Source: Malaya genurostris (taxonomy: Eukaryota > Arthropoda > Insecta > Diptera > Culicidae). Taken from it: a stretch of DNA of 64,000 nucleotides. Made by a program: the position numbers and the translations under genes. Below, piece by piece: positions 42,925 to 54,400 of the stretch. The DNA is taken from assembly GCF_030247185.1 (NCBI RefSeq), contig NC_080572.1, forward strand, positions 178,774,866-178,838,865, in the 5' to 3' direction. The first letter of the stretch is position 1. Each line of letters opens with the position of its first letter. The notes below the pieces were generated by a model. It was given only the letters and a program-made list of their open reading frames with translations. It was not told the origin of the DNA and did no database searches.

Positions 42925-43634
42925 ATGGCAATTGGTGAAGTTTCCCGCACGATCGGATTATTTTGGTTGGTTTGTTATTCGTTAGGGACTGCAGAAAATG
43001 TGCATCTTCCTTGTGATTTTTTGGATTCAATCAACATAACTGACGGTGTTTTGAGCCGGGATGGATCAATAACTCACGACGGCATCCGGTACGAAGCAGT
43101 AAATTTTGCGATGGTTAATTACAGTTATGACGCGAGTGGAAAAAAAATCGATGCACCAGACTATATCCGGGGATGTGTCTGTCAGGTGAAAAGTTGCGTG
43201 TGGTTGTGTTGTCCGAAACAGTTCATTGTCTATGGGAATCGTTATCAGTCGTGTCAGATTGCAGCTTCCCAAATCCTGGTCAATACGGAGCTCAACGACG
43301 GACGCATTGTGGAAATCGATCTGATGTCGAAAGCTAATTTTTTCAAATCACTTCGAAGTGAAGCTTGCGAAGATCTGTCCAATGCTCACCGGGAAGAATG
43401 GAACATGAACTTGGTGCGCTGTTATTCTTTGAGCCGGACGAGCTTCTTATTGTAACACTTTTCATTTGTGTTTTCAGACAGGTTACGTGAATTCTCTGGG
43501 TCAAGCAAGAATCTTGCAACATGAGTACTGTTTACTTGCCGGAGAGGACGGAGAGTTGGCCGAATTGTACTACTGTCCAGTGAGTCAGGGTGATGAAGAT
43601 AAATCGAAAGAGCTGTCTATTTATTCAACTGTTG
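42925..43634 (+). CDS. mthl-B: methuselah-like receptor ectodomain, no helices of its own seen
   Basis: Two exons, 42925-43413 and 43478-43634, joined in frame across a 64-bp intron (donor gtgcgc, acceptor ttttcag). The start has a signal peptide ('TIGLFWLVCYSLGTAENV'). The rest is the ligand-binding Mth ectodomain, about 215 residues with the family's ten cysteines: 'HLPCDF', 'YIRGCVCQVKSC', 'WLCCPK', 'YQSCQ', 'SEACED', 'QHEYCLL' and 'YYCPV'. Possible N-glycosylation sites are NIT and NYS. The second exon ends in phase 1 ('STVG'), the phase with which the helix exons of mthl-A and mthl-C begin. No helix exon follows before mthl-C; a mariner sits 0.7 kb downstream. It is either a broken gene, a secreted decoy if the intron is read into, or an alternative 5' end of mthl-C. 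Confidence 0.87.
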
Positions 43635-44317
43635 GTAATGATTGATGACTATTAGTTTTTCACAACATTTTCCTTGATATTTAAAAAACTTATACTGCTA
43701 CTGGAACGTTTCACTAATGCTAGCGTAATTTAAAAGATAATAGTTCAGTGCAGAGCAAATTTAACGTTTATTTTACTTGAGTGGCAAATCCAACGTTACT
43801 ACTTCTATCAAGTTGAACTGCTAAATTGTACAAACAGCGCTGGTTTTGAGATCTGTTTTGATGATTTAGTTATTCCACAGATAACAGATACACAGGCTCA
43901 CATACGAATTGTGTGCAAAATTTGCTCAAGCAGCGTGGCGAACACTTGCAGATGTCACCACGATCGACAAGAGGTGCCAACACGATTTGGGTGCCGCATT
44001 CACATAAGCCATTATTTTGGATGCAACATTCACTTCACGCTAGAGCTTTGTTTTGCTGTTGGTTAAAATTGCAAGTTTATTTTCGTTTTATTCCAATCGA
44101 ATTCCGGAAACTGCTGCTTCCAAAAATGGGAATTGAAAACCGGTGTAGTTGAGGTTAAGAAATCAACTAACAACTTGAAATCCGAAAAGCTTCAAACCAG
44201 TTTGGATGATTTTATATGTTTTTGTTTTACCAAAGATATGTGACGGATTGGAACTGTGAATACTCATAACTTTATAATACCGGAACAAGTAGTTGGATCC
44301 GCATTAATTTGATTGTA
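43635..44317. other. Sequence after mthl-B; nothing recognised
   Basis: If the donor at 43635 (gtaatg) is not used, translation from exon 2 continues only three codons before TGA at 43644-43646, which would give a secreted ectodomain. The remaining sequence has no helix exon and no recognised repeat. Confidence 0.45.
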
Positions 44318-45565
44318 ACAGTTCGGCTGAAAAGTTCGTATCGTTTAATAGAACCGCACATTTTTTTGCCAAAATTTGTTTTTATTATTCAACATAATTG
44401 CCATCAGAGGCGATACAGCGATTATAGCGATCTTCCAACTTTTCGATACCATTTTTGTAGTACGATTTGTCCTTTGCCTCAAAATAGGCCTCAGTTTCAG
44501 CGATTACCTCTTCATTGCTTATAAATTTTTTACCAGCGAGCATTCTTTTGAGGTCTGAGAACAGGAAAAAGTCACTGGGGGCCAAATCTGGAGAATACGG
44601 TGGATGAGGGAGCAATTCGAAGCCCAATTCGTTCATGGTTTTCATCGACTTGTGACACGGTGCATTGTCTTGATGAAACAAAACTTTTTTCTTCTTCAAA
44701 TGAGGCCGTTTTTTTTAAAATTTCGTCCTTCAAACGCTCTAATAACGCTATATAATTGTCATTGTTGATATTTTTTCCCTTTTCAAGGTAGTCGATGAAA
44801 ATTATACCATGCGAATCCCAAAATACAGACGCCATAACCTTACCGGCCGATTGTTGAGTCTTTCCACGCTTTGGGTTCGGTTCATCGCATGCAGTCCACT
44901 CAGCTGACTGTCGATTGGACTCCGGAGTGAAGTGATGGAGCCATGTTTCTTCCATTGTTATATATCGACGAAAAAAATTGGTTTTATTTCGATATAACAG
45001 CTCCAAACACTGCTCAGAATCATCAATTCGTTGTTGTTTTTGATCGATTGTGAGCTCACGCGACACCCATTTTGCACAAAGCTTTCTCATATCCAAATAT
45101 TCGTGAATAATATGTCCAACACCATCCTTTGATATCTTTAGGGTGTCAGCTATCTCGATCAACTACACTTTATGGTCATTGAAAATCATTTTGTGAATTT
45201 TTTCACGTTTTCATCGGTAACAACCTCTTTTGGACGTCCACTGCGTTCATCGTCTTCGGTGCTCATATGTTGCTTCGCCCGGTGCAGAGTCTGGATAACA
45301 CTCATCAAGCCATATTTTGGTATCGGCGGCACTTTTTTTCATCAAAAAGTAGTGTTTCATCAACACACGAAATTCCTTTCTTTCCGTTTTTTCACAATAA
45401 CAAAAGTAGCTTCACTCAAAATGCAATATCTCACAAACTAATAATCAGACAGCTGTCAAATTTATACACGTATTTTTTGAAGGTTGGTACTAACTGAAAA
45501 TGGTATGGATTTAATTCTAGTGGCGCCCTCTCATAGAAACGATACGAACTTTTCAGCCGATCTGT
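44318..45565 (-). mobile_element. mariner element, copy 2 (1,248 bp)
   Basis: Same terminal inverted repeats as copy 1 ('acagttcggctgaaaagttc'), TA on both flanks (44316-44317 and 45566-45567). It is shorter by about 40 bp because of internal deletions, one of about 35 bp near 45267. Confidence 0.93.
44385..45262 (-). pseudogene. mariner transposase, copy 2, inactive
   Basis: Highly similar to copy 1 but with the first catalytic residue changed ('YITMEETWLHHF', Glu for Asp), a deletion near 45267 that removes part of the DNA-binding region, and a short deletion in 'KSMKTM-NELGFELL' that shortens the D34D spacing by three residues. The A-run at about 44709-44716 is eight long, shifting the frame the other way from copy 1. 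The third Asp region 'PYSPDLAPSDFFLF' remains. Confidence 0.9.
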
Positions 45566-45567
45566 TA

Positions 45568-46253
45568 AATGGGGGAGGGGATCATACTTTCTTTTCAAAG
45601 ATTTGGAGTTTCTACACAAAGGAAATTGATAGACATTATTTTCAGTTTAGTATTTCTTTTGAGTCAAGCCTTACATTTGAGAAGGGCCTAAGCGTTATAT
45701 ATGCTAAAACATATATCAAAAGGTTTATAAAGTTTAGGTAAACAAATCAAATAGAACATAAAAATTTGTGCAGTAGGAACCAACATTATTACTAATTTAT
45801 TTTTTTCTATCTGAATATCATATTTCTTTATGTAAACTCGATTTATAAGCATTTGGGAAATTAGTTGCTATTAATATCAAATTTTATTATATTGTAAACT
45901 TATAATGAAATTGTTTTTACGTTTCGTCTTTGACTCATCAGTGCGTATCCGCTTTATATTAAAATGCTAGCGCAACCTGGGAATACAAAAGTAAGCGTTT
46001 TCCTTTTGAAATGACCAAAATCTGTACGGTCAGGTAGCCGAAACCTGTTTCATCCGAGACGATTTAGTTCGATTTTAGTGTCATCTCGAAAAAAATTCTT
46101 TTATATCGACTCTCTGGGACTTAAATGTTTTTTCTTGTTTTTTTTTCCACGAGCTGAGCAAATGTCTGTGTGTGTGTATGAGGGTATGTGTGTATGTGTG
46201 TGACAAATATTGTCACTCACTTTTCTCGGAGATGGCTCAACCGATTTTCACAG
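45568..46253. repeat. Unassigned spacer passing into an R-A fragment
   Basis: 45.57-45.95 kb is AT-rich with nothing recognised. From about 46000 R-A phrases appear: 'ccaaaatctgtacggtcagg', a 'tgtctgtgtgtgtgtatg' microsatellite and 'ttttctcggagatggctcaa'. The R-A unit is cut at 46253 by the long-TIR element and resumes at 48726. Confidence 0.6.
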
Positions 46254-48725
46254 AGGGTATAGCCGGATTTTCATACAAAAACTGCCCCCAAACAGAACAA
46301 AAATTGATATACGCTGTTTGGAAGGGTTTATATTGGAGATGATTTTCCCAAAATTTTAACCCTTTAACTTCCATATTGGTGGAGTTAGGGTGGTTCTTCT
46401 GATTTTCAAAAAATTGAAAAAAATCAGGAATATTTAAGGAATTATGGGAAACCTCTCTGATTTTTTTCAAAATTTTTCAAAATGTATTTCATGTGAAAAA
46501 AAATGTTCAAAATTTTCGAATTTTTTTTTAATCGCACTTACAATTTTGGTACCACTCTAGATTTTACATCAAAAATAAATCATTTATGAGTACATTACGC
46601 TGTATTTTTTCAGATTTTTAAAATATGTGGACGGGTATTATATCGGACTTTAAAAAAATAATTCATTTGGAAAAGCATGCGTCTCCATCAAATTGTCATC
46701 ATCCGATGAAGGCGCATGGTGCTTAGTTCTAAAATCATATATCACATGCCCTTAGAACTAAATACCATGCGTTTCCATCTACAACTCAGGGCTTGAGTAT
46801 TGACAAGCTCAGGGCTTGAGTATTGACGTAATTAATAATGATAAAAGAACTTTATTCCTTATGTTATTTACACACGCCCCCATGCCTGGCTCGATTCACC
46901 AAACAATGATGTAGAGAACGCATTAGTGAACATGTGTGCCAGCAGACGGTTGCAATCCGTTTCTAACTTCAACATCTTGCGGGATAATCTGGAGGATTCG
47001 AGTTTAGCTATTAGTAGTCCTAAGAAATACTATAAACCAGATAGAATTCAAGTCGAAGCGCCTGCAGCAAGTCCCGAAGACACAAAAAGAACGTTTTAAT
47101 TCGCATCGTCGATTTTCTATACAAACAACATGTTCTTTTAAACTTAATATTTTCAGTTTTTTTTATATTTCCAGAAGAGGACCCCTTTATTAAACAGTAT
47201 TAACTGTGTGTATTAACTAAGAATGAATGATTAACTGAGCTATGTATAAAAATTGAATTTCAAACGCTTTCGCAAATATAGTTAATCGAATTAACTTGCA
47301 GTTAGTGGACTTTTTCTGGTGTTTCGTGGAGTACTTTTCTCACGTATCAGCTCAAGTCCTTTCATTATGTATTTAGAAGTCGTCTTCATACAGCTCAGAC
47401 TATGACCATTCTTTGCCTCCATTTGATCGATCCACCTTGCTCGCTATGCTTCTCTTTTTCCTGAGCCTTCTGCATCACATTTAAGAACCATTTTCAAATG
47501 TTTGCTGTCTGTTATTCTGTTATTCTTCTGTTATTTGGATCTCCAAGCAGCTGTTGAAAACCTTGGTTTATACACCGTTGATTAATTTCTTATGGTGACG
47601 TACTACTTTTCTTGTATCCTTATCCGCAGTCATAAATGAATGAATACACGAATTCATGAACCTCCACGATATCGTCGCCACGCACCATTATTCGAGTTGG
47701 AAGATGTTATATTTTAAAACCTTTCCCTCTCATACATTTTGTTTCGACGGATTTACTGTGAGTCCGATCTCAGTTTGATTAATCCGTCTTTATGAGCTTA
47801 AGTCTTCAGTTTTTTTTAGTTTGACTTTAGCTGCCTTATTGAGCAGTTTCAGGCAACTTGGCGTATGAATAGCCAAGTGATACAGAACGTCGACGAGCAT
47901 TTTATCTTAAAACTGATAGTTTTTTAGATTTCACTTGGTTTCGATTTTTTTTAAATTGTCCTTAAGAATTTTTACTAAATATAGTTGTTATTTGATTTGA
48001 ATACAATAAATGTGAATTAATGTAAGATGACTTATCAGCTCATTAATAAAAACTTTAAACCGTATATTAAAACCTAAATATTTGTCAATTCATTAATTCT
48101 GATTCATGTTTCTCTCACCTATCCTTTTTTATGAAAATTCTTTCTCAAGCCCTGAACTCAAGTTGTAGATGGAAACGCATGGTATTTAGTTCTAAGGGCA
48201 TGTGATATATGATTTAAGAACTAAATACCATGCATCTCCATCGGATGATGTCAATTTGATGGAGACGCATGCTTTTCCGAATGACTATTTTTTTTAAAGT
48301 CCGATATTATACCCGTCCACATTTTTTAAAAACCTAAAAATCATACAGCGTAATGTACTCATAAATGATTTAGTTTTGATGTAAAATCTAGAGTGGTACA
48401 AAAATTGTAAGTGCGAGTTAAAAAAAATCGAAAATTTTGAACATTTTTTTCACATGATATACATTTTGAAAAATTTTGAAAAAAATCAGAGAGGTTTCCC
48501 ATAATTCCTAAAATATTCCTGATTTTTTTCAATTTTTTTAATAAGAGGCTTTTGAAAAAATTAAATAAAATGAAAATCAGAAGAACCACCCTAACTCCAC
48601 CAATATGGCAGTTAAAGGGTTAAAATTTTGGGAAAATCATCTCCAATATAAACCCTTTCAAACAGTGTATATCACTTTTTGTTCTGTTTGGGAGAAGTTT
48701 TGGAATGAAAACCCGGCTATACCCT
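46254..48725. mobile_element. Long-TIR element (2,472 bp, arms about 550 bp)
   Basis: The outer ends are 'agggtatagccgg' and its exact complement 'ccggctataccct'. The left arm runs 46254 to about 46797, the right arm about 48138-48725. They match over nearly their whole length apart from a 30-bp addition in the right arm. A split R-A unit on the two flanks ('gattttcacag' | 'ttagattcaaatgaaagg') shows that it inserted into R-A. The middle (46.8-48.1 kb) has one exon-like ORF and otherwise no coding. No transposase was found and the superfamily is unknown. A target duplication is not clear. Confidence 0.8.
46845..47099 (+). other. Exon-like ORF in the centre of the long-TIR element
   Basis: 84 codons open, first Met at 46932, ending 'SPEDTKRTF' and TAA. 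The amino-acid mix is ordinary for a protein ('SRRLQSVSNFNILRDNLEDS', 'PKKYYKPDRIQVEAPA') and contrasts with the AT-biased frames around it. No start with a clear leader, no domain recognised. It could be the 3' end of a host gene captured by the element or the tail of the element's own lost protein. Confidence 0.4.
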
Positions 48726-49480
48726 TTAGATTCAAATGAAAGGTCTCACGGTTCATACAAAGTTCCTGAAGTTCATTTGGATCCGACTTCCGGTTCCGGA
48801 ATTCCAGGGTGATATGCACCAAAAATGTGAAAATAATGCCACTCAATTTTCTCAGAGATGGCCAAACCGATTTTCTCAAACCTATATTCAAATGAAAGGT
48901 TTTATGGTCCCATACAAAGTTCCTAAATATCATTTAGATTCGAATTCTGATTTCAGAATTACAGGATGATATGCACCAAAAATGTGAAATTAATATCACT
49001 TAATTTCCTCGAAGATAATTGGACCAAGTTTCACAAACTTATATTCAAATTAAAGATCTCATGGTTCCAAACAAAGTTCCGGAATTTTATATGTATCCAA
49101 CATGATATCGTGATATGCACCAAAAATATGGAAATAGTGCATTAAAAATGTGAATATTATGTCACTCACTGTTCTCGGAGATGGCAGAACCGATTTTCAC
49201 AAACTTAGATTCATATAAAAGGTCTTATGGTCCCACACAAAGTTCCGGAAATTCATTTGAATCCAACTTCCGGTTCCGGAATTACAATGTGATATGCATA
49301 AAAAATAAGAAAATAATGCACCACACATGTACAAATAACGTCACTCACTCTTTTCGGAGATGGAAGTTCTTAAGATGCCATAAGAATATCCCAATTTTCA
49401 TTCGGATCAAACCCCTGGTTCCGGAGATAGGGTGCTCAGTATGAAAACGTCAATTTCAGGAATACTTTGTTCACAAGCTA
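48726..49480. repeat. R-A tandem array, unit about 155-178 bp
   Basis: Four to five head-to-tail units. Unit landmarks 'ctcggagatggc' or variants lie near 48851, 49008, 49173 and 49351. Each unit has 'ttcaaatgaaaggtct', 'acaaagttcc', 'cttccggttccggaatt' and 'gatatgcaccaaaaatgtg'. This is the clearest view of the basic R-A unit. Confidence 0.88.
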
Positions 49481-50626
49481 CCTCTTTATATTGGCTAGTG
49501 ATTTTCTCTAGTTTGCAGCCCATGAGACTCTGTAACCAAATAAACCATTGATAGCCCCATAAATGATTTGCTGAATTTTATCCAAGTCCGACTACCGGTA
49601 CATTTTTTTCGTCATAGAGAACCGTAAATAAGTTTGTAGGTCATGTTAGTGTATGGTTGAATGAACCAAATGTCTCTATGTCGATATCCAGCTTTCGGTT
49701 CTGGAAGTACCGGCAATAATAAAAAAAAATATAAAGAGTGAGCTCACTTTACTTTCTCACATATGATTGAATAGATTTTCACTAACTTAAATTCAAATGT
49801 AGTGTATCAATGTAGTAGTATTATGCAACAGAAATCTTCAAAACTACTTTCTGAACTTTTTTAAATTATAGTATTTCGGGGAATTTCTGTTGTAATACAC
49901 AAGAGAAAATGGAAATGAGAAAGGCATCATAACACCACTAGGTAGATTGAAACAGGTATTTTAGATTAGCATCACGATTTTCTTACAAAAGCAACGCAAA
50001 TGTCAAGCTTGGTTTGAGAAAGGATGTCAAATATGTGACATTAACGCTGAAACATGCTTTTGTGAACTACTCGAATCAATCTGGATAAATTGGTGTCCAA
50101 AATGAACCGAAATTATTATCAGAAATTATTGTGCTCTTTGTCACCCCCAAAGCCAAATATATTTTAATGATACTGTTAAGATGAAAGAGAAAGGGATCAT
50201 CACACCACTAGGTGGATTAAGAATAGGTTATTCCCCTTGAAATTACCAAAATCTGTCCGGCTAGCTAGCCGAATCCAGTTTCGTCCAAGATATCAGATCA
50301 GACATTACACTTCGGTGAAATAGCAAAAAAGTGTTTTCCAAACAGGTTTTGACTTTCTCATAAAGAAAAGGCTTACGTATTCACTGTGAAAACCGACTTT
50401 TGAGCCGAGGCCTGGAGAACCGAGTGTCATATATCATTCGGATCAGTTCGTCAAGATCAGCAAATGTCTGTGGTGAGCGTGTGTGATAAATATTGTCTCT
50501 CTATTTTATCGAAGAAGGTTGACCGGTTTTCACAACCTTAAATTAAAATGGAATCTATTGTAATCCCTTACAAGGTTTCGGAGTTTCATCCGGATCCGAT
50601 TTATAGTTCCGAAATTAAAGCGTGAA
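49481..50626. repeat. R-A distal modules
   Basis: Continues with modules seen elsewhere: 'ggttctggaagtaccggca' (49.7 kb), 'acaccactaggtagattga' (49.94 kb) and again 'acaccactaggtggatta' (50.2 kb), 'ggtgtccaaaatgaaccgaa' (50.1 kb), and 'atcagttcgtcaagatcagc' with a TG-rich stretch (50.45 kb). Module order allows the family to be assembled from this window. Confidence 0.7.
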
Positions 50627-50795
50627 AGCAAAGTCTTAACATTACATTCCTTTTGTGGAATTTATCCTTTCTATATCAACCGACTTCGCAGGCTACGATA
50701 CTACTGATCCACCCAGGTCGGGTCTCGAAAATACAACAACTGGCTTGTAAGACCAGCGCCCTATGCATTAAAAAGCCAATCTGAGCAAGAATCAG
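50627..50795 (-). repeat. tRNA-derived SINE family C, diverged copy
   Basis: Minus-strand copy with the body 'aagcaaagtcttaacattac' (as seen on plus) and the tRNA-like head 'ttgtaagaccagcgccctat'. More diverged than the three following copies and lacking part of the middle. Confidence 0.7.
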
Positions 50796-51263
50796 GTTCA
50801 GGAAATATAGGGTGCTTAGAGTGACATTATAAGTAACCATATGATGAGTAGTGTTGGTGATTGTCGATAATTTGGCAGAAAGCGGCTCGATATTTTTCTA
50901 CATTGTATACAACATTTTTCAATCTGGTAGACGATGCTACAAGAGCTCGCTGCCTCTCAATGCATGAACAGTGACAAAATTTTTCTACATTTCTTCGCTC
51001 CACTTCATACTCTGAGTATTTCACGGGTCTTAAAGAATATATACACGGGAAAAATTCCGATTCTAGAAATGAGCAAAACGAGCTATGACTTGGGGAAAAT
51101 AATATATTTTCATGTTATTATAATACACCATGATTAAAACTTTTCGGATCATGATCCATTTGGACTGATTTCGCTGAAATTTAAACGTAACGCACTTAAC
51201 GTTGTTAAGTACCGGTGATCATCATCCGAAACGGTGCGACCTAGGCTTTTGGTATATTTGACA

Positions 51264-51476
51264 AAAAGCAAAGTCCTGGCATTACATTCCTTTTGTGGAA
51301 TTTGGCCTTTCTGTTTCAACAGACTTTGCAGCCGATTCTTAGTGTACAGAATCATTGCATGGCTAGTACTATGGATCCTACTGACACTAAGAATTCTTCC
51401 GGGTCGGGGCTCGAACATACGACAACTGGCTTGTAAGACCAGCGCCCTATGCACTGAACCACCAACCCGGGCAATA
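51264..51476 (-). mobile_element. tRNA-derived SINE family C, best copy
   Basis: The minus strand starts 'cccgggttggtggttcagtg' (A box in 'tggttcagtgca'), has the B box 'gttcgagccccgaccc' and a body ending 'ggactttgctttt'. Related copies at 50627, 53021 and 58532 share head and body, all on the minus strand. The tRNA-like head does not fold as a working tRNA. Confidence 0.8.
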
Positions 51477-53020
51477 TTTGACAAAGTAAATTATTTTCAA
51501 TAGTTCTAAAACTTTGCCGAAGAAAAAAATTTTCTATCTCTTCATAAAAAAAAGTTATGGTTATATTTTTTGTCAAAGTAGGCCATGTACAATTAGGGAT
51601 AGAATCAAATTACGCGGTATATATTTGTAAATAATTTCTTCAAAGCATTAAAAGAACGGTTTGGCAGCTACCGATTTATGTCCACGTTTGTATTGATTCG
51701 AAGCACTGTGCGTCGAAAATGACGATACCAAAAACTGTAACAAATCTACTAAGTTGGGCTCATTTCCGGAAGTACGGGAAATAGTTCAAATTCATATGTG
51801 GTATGTAAACCCGATCAGATGGTAATAACAGAATTATAACAACTGAAGCAATTTATTTCAGAAATATTTTGTAACAAATTTTGAAATATTTTTGGCTGGT
51901 AAGCTGTTAAAATAACAAAAATCATAACAAAAACGACTCTAGCGGAAACAAAATCGTAACAGATTTTGAAACGTTTGTATCACAATTATTATTGAATTTG
52001 ATATGACTACAGAAGTCCGAAAGCAGAAATTTCTAACAATAGTTGCAATAAATTAGATAGCAAATTTAACACAAAGGAACTATTACAGTAAACTTTTAGC
52101 ATCGTTCTAATCCAAAATTTTCGAATGATTTTTTTTTATTAAATGAATAGTTTATTAAGTGATCTGGTTTCTTTATTTAGTTCTTTGAAATTTTGATCAT
52201 TATATTTCGATTTGAAGCAACGGAAGAACTCATTTTTTCCAATTAATGAACTTTATCATGAGTCTTGCAAATGAAAATTAAATAACATAACTGATTTTGT
52301 TATTATATTGTTATAATAAGTTTTAATTTTCAACTGTTTTCGTTTGTTAAGTATCTCAAAATAACACAAATTGTTACAAAATATCAACTGTTGATATACT
52401 TGTGTTATGATTTTGTTATGTGCATCTGATCGAGAATTAAGCAGTATTAGCAGTACTTTCGACCCGTTATGCAAAAAGTAATATAAATTCTGCGCTACAC
52501 CGTAGTTCATAAGAATTTTTGAAAGATATAAAAAAAATATTTTTTAGGTTTTAGTTTTAGAACAAAGAGTTAAAATGGCAAATTCATTATGAAAAATGTT
52601 CCTTTTGACCATGGAGAATACTTATGCAATATTTGTGCCAAATAAAAAAAAATCGAAAACGAAATTAAAAAAAAATCGTAACTTTCGGTGGAACCGCTCT
52701 GTTCAAAATCTCTTCAAATGCATTTGTTGATTTCTGTACATTTATTTACAGACAAATTCAGCAAATTATTAAGGCCAGAGAACAGTGGGTTTTGCAATCT
52801 CCCAAGTTTTGAATCTCCCTTCCTGACTCCCTCAATCCCCTTTGGGTCTGTGTGTTTAGCAACCTTCTTAAGAAGATTTTATTTTCTCCTCTCCTCTTCT
52901 TTTCCCGGGCACTACCAGGAAATTAAAGCGAATGAAATGGCGGTCGCATTGAAACTGGTTGTGTTTTACAGAAAAAGTATAATACTTTCTTTTTATCGCG
53001 ACAACATATATGTTTTCATG
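51477..53020. other. No gene seen
   Basis: 1.5 kb of AT-rich sequence. ORFs at 52256-52510 and 52688-53023 have no family resemblance. A short R-A phrase ('gggctcatttccggaagtac') is at about 51754. Confidence 0.45.
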
Positions 53021-53227
53021 TAAAAGCAAAGCCTTGGTATTACATTCCTGTAGTGGAATTTGACTTTCTGTTCCAATAGACTTCGCTGCCGATTCAGAGT
53101 GTACAGAACCATTCCATGGCTAGTGCTACGATTCTACTAACACTACGAATCCTTCCAGGTCGGGGCTCGAACACACGACAACTGGTTTGTAAGACCAGCG
53201 CCCTATGCATTGAACTGCCAACCCGGG
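53021..53227 (-). mobile_element. tRNA-derived SINE family C
   Basis: Same head ('cccgggttggcagttcaatg' on the minus strand) and body as at 51264. Its head abuts the 3' end of a mariner remnant. Confidence 0.8.
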
Positions 53228-53760
53228 ACTAATCGTATTATTCATCAAAATCGATATTGTACCCTTCAAAGTACTCTCCATTGGCTGCAACACGCTTATG
53301 TCAACGATGATCCAATCTACGAAACATTTGTTATATTAAATTCTCGGCATGGCCATCGGAGCCATCTGCGAATTTTACATAATCTCATCTCGGGTGCTGA
53401 AACACGTTCCACGGAGCGGTTTCTTGAGTCGACCGAATAGGGAAAAGTCGGAAGGAGCCAAATCAGGTGAATTCGGTGGTTACTGAATGGTTTTCGTATC
53501 GTTTTTAACCAAATGTTCACGGATTACAATGGCATTGTGTGACAGTGCGTTATCGTGGTGCAAGATCCACGAGTTGTTTGCCCGTAAATCTTGTCTTTTT
53601 CGGCGAATTGCTTCACGAAAACGTTTCATAACGCCCAAGTAATACTCCTTGTTGATGTTGATGAAATCCTTGTATTCAATGAAAACTGTGAGTATCGCCT
53701 TATTTTTCTTCTGAAAACGATTTGGTTGTTTTTTTACCACTCTTTCTCCGGTTTTTGCAT
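53228..53760 (-). pseudogene. mariner transposase remnant of a second subfamily
   Basis: The minus strand reads 'QKKNKAILTVFIEYKDFI', 'NKEYYLGVMKRFREAIRRK' and 'WILHHDNALSHNAIVIREHL' (second catalytic Asp). After a frameshift it reads a decayed third-Asp block and 'AANGEYFEGYNIDFDE', the usual C-terminus. The sequence is clearly different from the mariner at 8.4 and 44.3 kb. The 5' half with the first Asp is missing, and there are several stops. Confidence 0.85.
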
Positions 53761-53875
53761 AATGGCACCGTTCCAGATCCGGTCATAATAAAAGGTCACC
53801 TTTTTGGAACCAAACGAAGAAAAGCTGGCGCTTCTGGGGGCATTCTTCTTGGCTAGTTTGTCGACATTTCTTGGT

Positions 53876-53973
53876 GTGGGGGGGGGGGGTGGGGTTGGGT
53901 GCAGTTCAAGGGGGGTGGGTGTTCAATGGGGGGTGGGGGTTCAAGAGAGGGGTGGTTCAAGAGGTGGGGAAGG
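53876..53973 (+). repeat. G-run tract with G-quadruplex potential
   Basis: About 100 bp with runs of 13, 6, 6, 5 and several of 3-4 guanines, separated by short spacers such as 'tgcagttcaa' and 'tgttcaat'. The repeated phrase 'ggttcaag' suggests a small minisatellite. It is exceptional in this AT-rich window. Confidence 0.85.
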
Positions 53974-54400
53974 CGAAAAAATTTGAAGAGTATGTCAAGT
54001 GTAGCATTTTTGACTTTGTCTTGAAGTAAGGTTATGAAACGTGATGGGAAAACACATGAAAAAACATCCTAATTAACCAGAAGAACCGAGCATCCCCTCC
54101 GCCAGTAATCGCTCACACGTCGTATCGTCGAATCGTTTTGTTTTTTCTTTGTTCCATGCTATTAAATTAAATGTTTGCCGTTAAAACGTCATATTTTAGT
54201 ATCGATAAACCGTTATCATTCTGGAACTCCGCAATCAATTAGCCAATACGAACGGTTATCGATATTCAAAAGTGTGAAAGAACCATGTTAGTTTTATTTG
54301 TATTCACATCCTCCAGTTATGCCGGTGACATTACCCACCCACCTTTTTTCGCAGCAGGAATGCAATAAAAGCAAAGTTTTGTCAGTAAAATTATTCAACA
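53974..54400. repeat. Fragment of the CCAAT repeat (right end)
   Basis: From about 54250 the sequence 'ttatcgatattcaaaagtg' through 'tgtattcacatcctccagtt' and 'gacattacccacccaccttt' matches the right end of the repeat copies ending at 18.3 kb and 26.0 kb. The left part is missing. Confidence 0.6.

Noticed and set aside
51420..51476. Possible tRNA gene on the minus strand, with similar sequences at 53.2 and 58.7 kb
   Set aside because: Several copies share a long non-tRNA body, which marks a SINE family.
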